From NCBI GenBank assembly GCA_015655975.1, contig DVEP01000028.1, forward strand, positions 1 to 54,305: 54,305 bases of DNA, written 5' to 3'. The position numbers and the translations under genes were made by a program. This DNA is from Eubacterium sp. (GTDB lineage Bacteria > Bacillota > Clostridia > Oscillospirales > Acutalibacteraceae). The notes under the pieces are model-generated. The model made no database searches. It worked only from the letters and a program-made list of their open reading frames with translations, and had not been told where the DNA came from. Position 1 is the first letter of the stretch, and each line of letters opens with the position of its first letter. Shown one piece after another: positions 51,949-54,305 of this stretch.

Positions 51949-53919
51949 ATGGTTGATAAAGTTATGGATATACTTTATAAAATCAAAACTTATTGGAGAA
52001 AACCACCCAAAGGATATGAAGTTACATATAAGGAATTTGTAAATTATGCTCTCGGATTCGGCGGAGCATCTTTTCTTTCTGTTCTTTGCACATGGACCGG
52101 TATCGCAACTACAACATATATGATGATTTCTCACTTCAAAATATCAACAGGTGTTGTATTCTTTCTCGGTACTGTATTGGGTTCGATATGCGGTTTGTTA
52201 AGAGCGCCTATATTATCTATGCTCATTGATAACAAACAAGATAAAAAGAAGCGAGGAAAATTCAAGCAATTTCTTATTATTCCGTCAATATGCTGGGCAT
52301 TATTTTTCGGTTTAATTCCCTTCATTCCTGCTTCATGGGCAGATATTAAACTGTTTTCCATAACAATTCCGGCAATACCTATTATGGGTCTTAACGAATC
52401 ACAGGTTTCTGATTTTTCACTTGCAGTAATTGTTATGTTTGTAATGCTCCAAATAGGAACATTTTTCCAAACTCTTGTCAATCAGGCTATGTTAGGAATA
52501 GAGCAAACAATTTCATCCGTTGCACAGGAAAGAGCCAATTTCATTTCAATCAAAGGACTGATTGCAAATGTTCCCGGTTCAATAATAAATATGCTGTTGC
52601 CGATAGTGGCGGGAATTCTTTTTTCTAATTCAGGACATCAGCTTAACATCAATCTTTACAGAATTTTCTTCCCTATTTGTATGGTGCTTGGCATAGGGTG
52701 CGTATTGTTTATGTATTTCGGAGTTGAGGAAAGGGTTGTCGTAAGTCAAAAATTCCAAAACAGAGTAAGTTTTTTTGAGGGTGCAAAAGAACTTTCACAA
52801 AACAAATATTTCTGGATTATTACTATATTCAATGTATTTGTCGGTCTCAGAGCAATGGGCAACATTACAAACTGGATTTGTCAGTTCAGTTTTGAAAGCG
52901 CAGCGGCAAAAACACTTGCAAACCTGTTCTGCACTACACTTTTGATGAATGCCTTTATACTCGGAATGGTTGCGGGTCCCGCACTTATTAAAAAATTCGG
53001 CAAAAGAAATATTATGATTGTAACTTCAGCAGGGCTTGCGCTTATGATGTTGTTGCAGCTTATCGTTTACAAAAATCCGTATCTTGTTTTATTTTCAACA
53101 TTTTTGCAAAACCTTTTCGGCGGATTTGCATTCTTTTCAACTATTATGACTTCTGACGCACTTGATTATCAGCAATGGAAAACAGGAAAAAGATTAGAGG
53201 GCTTTTGGCAAAACTATTCTGCTTTTATTACCACAATCTGCGGTGTATTTACAGGTATGCTTGCCCCTCTGTTCCTTTCGTTTGCAGGCATCGGCTTCGG
53301 CGATGATATAAACACTGCGCTTCTCAATCCTGTACTTCGCGATGAAGCATACAAATATCAAACTCTGCTCGGACTTATCGGCTGTGTCATCTGTCTGTTA
53401 CCGCTTTTCTTCTACGATTTAACAGAAGCAAAACATGCAAACTATGTCAGAGTACTCAAATTGCGTGCCGCTTCCGAAAACTACAATGACAATATGCTTA
53501 CAGACAAAGACTATATAAGCGTTAAAGAAATACTTGATTATGCAAATGAAAATAACGATGAATTTTTGTTTGACGAAATCAAAAAGCACAAGTGTCTGAA
53601 AGAAATCTATGACGCTGCTGACGAAGTAATCGTTAAAGTTAAAAATGAGGAAAAACAAGGCGATATGCAGGAATTTGCCCGTGATATTGAACTTGAATTT
53701 GAAAGAGCACACAATAAAGCAGCAAAACTTAAAGAAAAAGCCGAAAAAAACGGCGAAACTTTTGACGAAAAAGAAGCATATAAGAAAATTATTTTAAAAA
53801 TGAGATATTTAAGATATTTTACAAATGAAAATCTCAGTAACTACACTGATATAGAAAGTATAAACAACAATATTGAATTTGTTTTTGACACAGTAACTGC
53901 CTTGTCAGAAAACAAGTGA
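51949..53919 (+). CDS. GPH-type MFS symporter with a long cytoplasmic C-terminal domain
   Basis: 656 residues, well above the 450-530 usual for GPH symporters. About twelve membrane helices span residues 30-490. The N-terminal GFGGASFLSVLCTW and the loop after helix 2-3 (LRAPILSMLIDNKQDKKKRGKFKQFLI) match the family, as does the late-helix SDALDYQQWKTGKRLEGFW. The last 150 residues are hydrophilic and helical (LKLRAASENYNDNM... FDTVTALSENK), rich in Glu, Lys and Asp. They resemble neither an EIIA domain nor a CBS domain. The substrate is probably a glycoside. Confidence 0.87.
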   Translation: MVDKVMDILYKIKTYWRKPPKGYEVTYKEFVNYALGFGGASFLSVLCTWTGIATTTYMMISHFKISTGVVFFLGTVLGSICGLLRAPILSMLIDNKQDKKKRGKFKQFLIIPSICWALFFGLIPFIPASWADIKLFSITIPAIPIMGLNESQVSDFSLAVIVMFVMLQIGTFFQTLVNQAMLGIEQTISSVAQERANFISIKGLIANVPGSIINMLLPIVAGILFSNSGHQLNINLYRIFFPICMVLGIGCVLFMYFGVEERVVVSQKFQNRVSFFEGAKELSQNKYFWIITIFNVFVGLRAMGNITNWICQFSFESAAAKTLANLFCTTLLMNAFILGMVAGPALIKKFGKRNIMIVTSAGLALMMLLQLIVYKNPYLVLFSTFLQNLFGGFAFFSTIMTSDALDYQQWKTGKRLEGFWQNYSAFITTICGVFTGMLAPLFLSFAGIGFGDDINTALLNPVLRDEAYKYQTLLGLIGCVICLLPLFFYDLTEAKHANYVRVLKLRAASENYNDNMLTDKDYISVKEILDYANENNDEFLFDEIKKHKCLKEIYDAADEVIVKVKNEEKQGDMQEFARDIELEFERAHNKAAKLKEKAEKNGETFDEKEAYKKIILKMRYLRYFTNENLSNYTDIESINNNIEFVFDTVTALSENK

Positions 53920-54008
53920 TGAAAAATAAAATTTATTCTTACATTCAACAAAAAGGAGCGTCTCAAAACTGAACAAGTCCGTAAAAAATGGACAATAGAA
54001 AAAATGGA

Positions 54009-54042
54009 CCTCCTATGGTAGAATAAAAACTATCATAGGAGG
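54009..54042 (+). promoter_or_regulatory. Hairpin masking the transposase ribosome-binding site (right IS)
   Basis: CCTCCTATGGTAG (54009-54021) pairs with CTATCATAGGAGG (54030-54042) over 13 positions including one G-U. The AGGAGG ribosome site of orfA is inside the 3' arm. Confidence 0.75.
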
Positions 54043-54049
54043 TTTTGTT

Positions 54050-54305
54050 ATGCCAAGAGAATATAGACATATTAAACAATATGAAAATGAACTGTTAGAT
54101 TTGAGAAATCAAGGTCTAACATATAAAGAAATAGCAGATAGGATGTGCTTTAGCAAGAAACAGATAGAAAAGTTTTTTGAAAGGTATCGAATTAATCAAC
54201 GAAAAATAAAATCAGGTAAAGCAATACATAAGAGAGGCAGACCCTGCAAGAACACAGATAACGAAATACCACTGTCAATTCAAAAGTTAGATAAGCTTGC
54301 ACAAA
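54050..54305 (+). CDS. IS3-family transposase OrfA (partial)
   Basis: ATG 54050 reads MPREYRHIKQYENELLDL, then a helix-turn-helix (LTYKEIADRMCFSKKQIEKFFERY), a basic HKRGRP stretch and a helical region running off the window. The N-terminal helix-turn-helix layout is typical of IS3 OrfA proteins. AGGAGG is 7 bases upstream but sequestered in the hairpin. Confidence 0.85.
   Translation, partial: MPREYRHIKQYENELLDLRNQGLTYKEIADRMCFSKKQIEKFFERYRINQRKIKSGKAIHKRGRPCKNTDNEIPLSIQKLDKLAQ

Larger units (their letters stand above)
53970..54305 (+). mobile_element. IS3-type insertion sequence, 5' end (truncated by window edge)
   Basis: Begins TGAACAAGTCC at 53970 and shares 35 bases with the left copy in inverted orientation. 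The ribosome-site hairpin and orfA follow. Only the first 336 bases are present. Confidence 0.8.

Noticed and set aside
1..54305. A single composite transposon bounded by the two IS ends
   Set aside because: The interior is mostly essential core genes such as the ATP synthase operon, and the IS copies are diverged.

Overview
The window is a low-GC Gram-positive (Firmicutes, Clostridia) chromosome segment. AGGAGG-type ribosome sites, A/T-rich intergenic DNA, a YloU/YloV/RecG cluster, an OadB/OadG pump and two GPH sugar symporters fit an anaerobic gut or rumen member of the Oscillospirales/Ruminococcaceae. That placement is an inference from gene content. Most of the window is core chromosome, broken by two accessory patches and framed by two outward-facing ends of an IS3-type insertion sequence (1-102 and 53970-54305).

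Layout. 140-7182 (minus) holds radC and a complete F-type ATP synthase operon, atpBEFHAGDC. 7437-9824 holds galE, a short-chain dehydrogenase and a hypothetical gene. 9942-13414 (minus) is accessory cassette 1: a Mor-like regulator, a zinc-ribbon membrane protein, a lipoprotein and a small membrane protein. 13648-17903 (minus) is a GH3 glycosidase with a GPH symporter. A tRNA-Pro follows, then a membrane-anchored GH51-like protein that appears to lack both catalytic glutamates (18368-20614), a flavin reductase/rubredoxin fusion, a two-component system, YbaK and OadB/OadG. 25211-32515 holds recG, fakA/yloV, an Asp23 protein, a peptide-binding lipoprotein, YmdB and ung. 32676-39632 holds a DMT transporter, a YhcH protein, an AraC regulator and an L-fucose catabolic operon (fucA, fucU, kinase, fucI).

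39806-44664 is the most unusual stretch. A tRNA-Gln(CTG) gene is split at its anticodon loop. Its 5' half lies at 39806 and its 3' half ends at 44664, and the two acceptor arms still match perfectly. The 4.8 kb insert carries a complete second tRNA-Gln(CTG) and cassette 2: a Mor-like regulator paralogous to cassette 1, a tandem-repeat lipoprotein, an unknown protein and a 49-residue cationic glycine-rich peptide. It carries no integrase. Both Mor-like genes have related upstream regions with repeated TTACRAG boxes.

44782-51400 (minus) is a sulfur and cofactor block: mnmA, nadA, a cysteine desulfurase, cysK and metY. metY is preceded by two unannotated small reading frames rich in Cys codons, with a promoter, a palindrome and an intrinsic terminator. 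This looks like a cysteine-sensing attenuation leader. The window ends with a second GPH symporter carrying a long cytoplasmic tail, then the right-hand IS copy.
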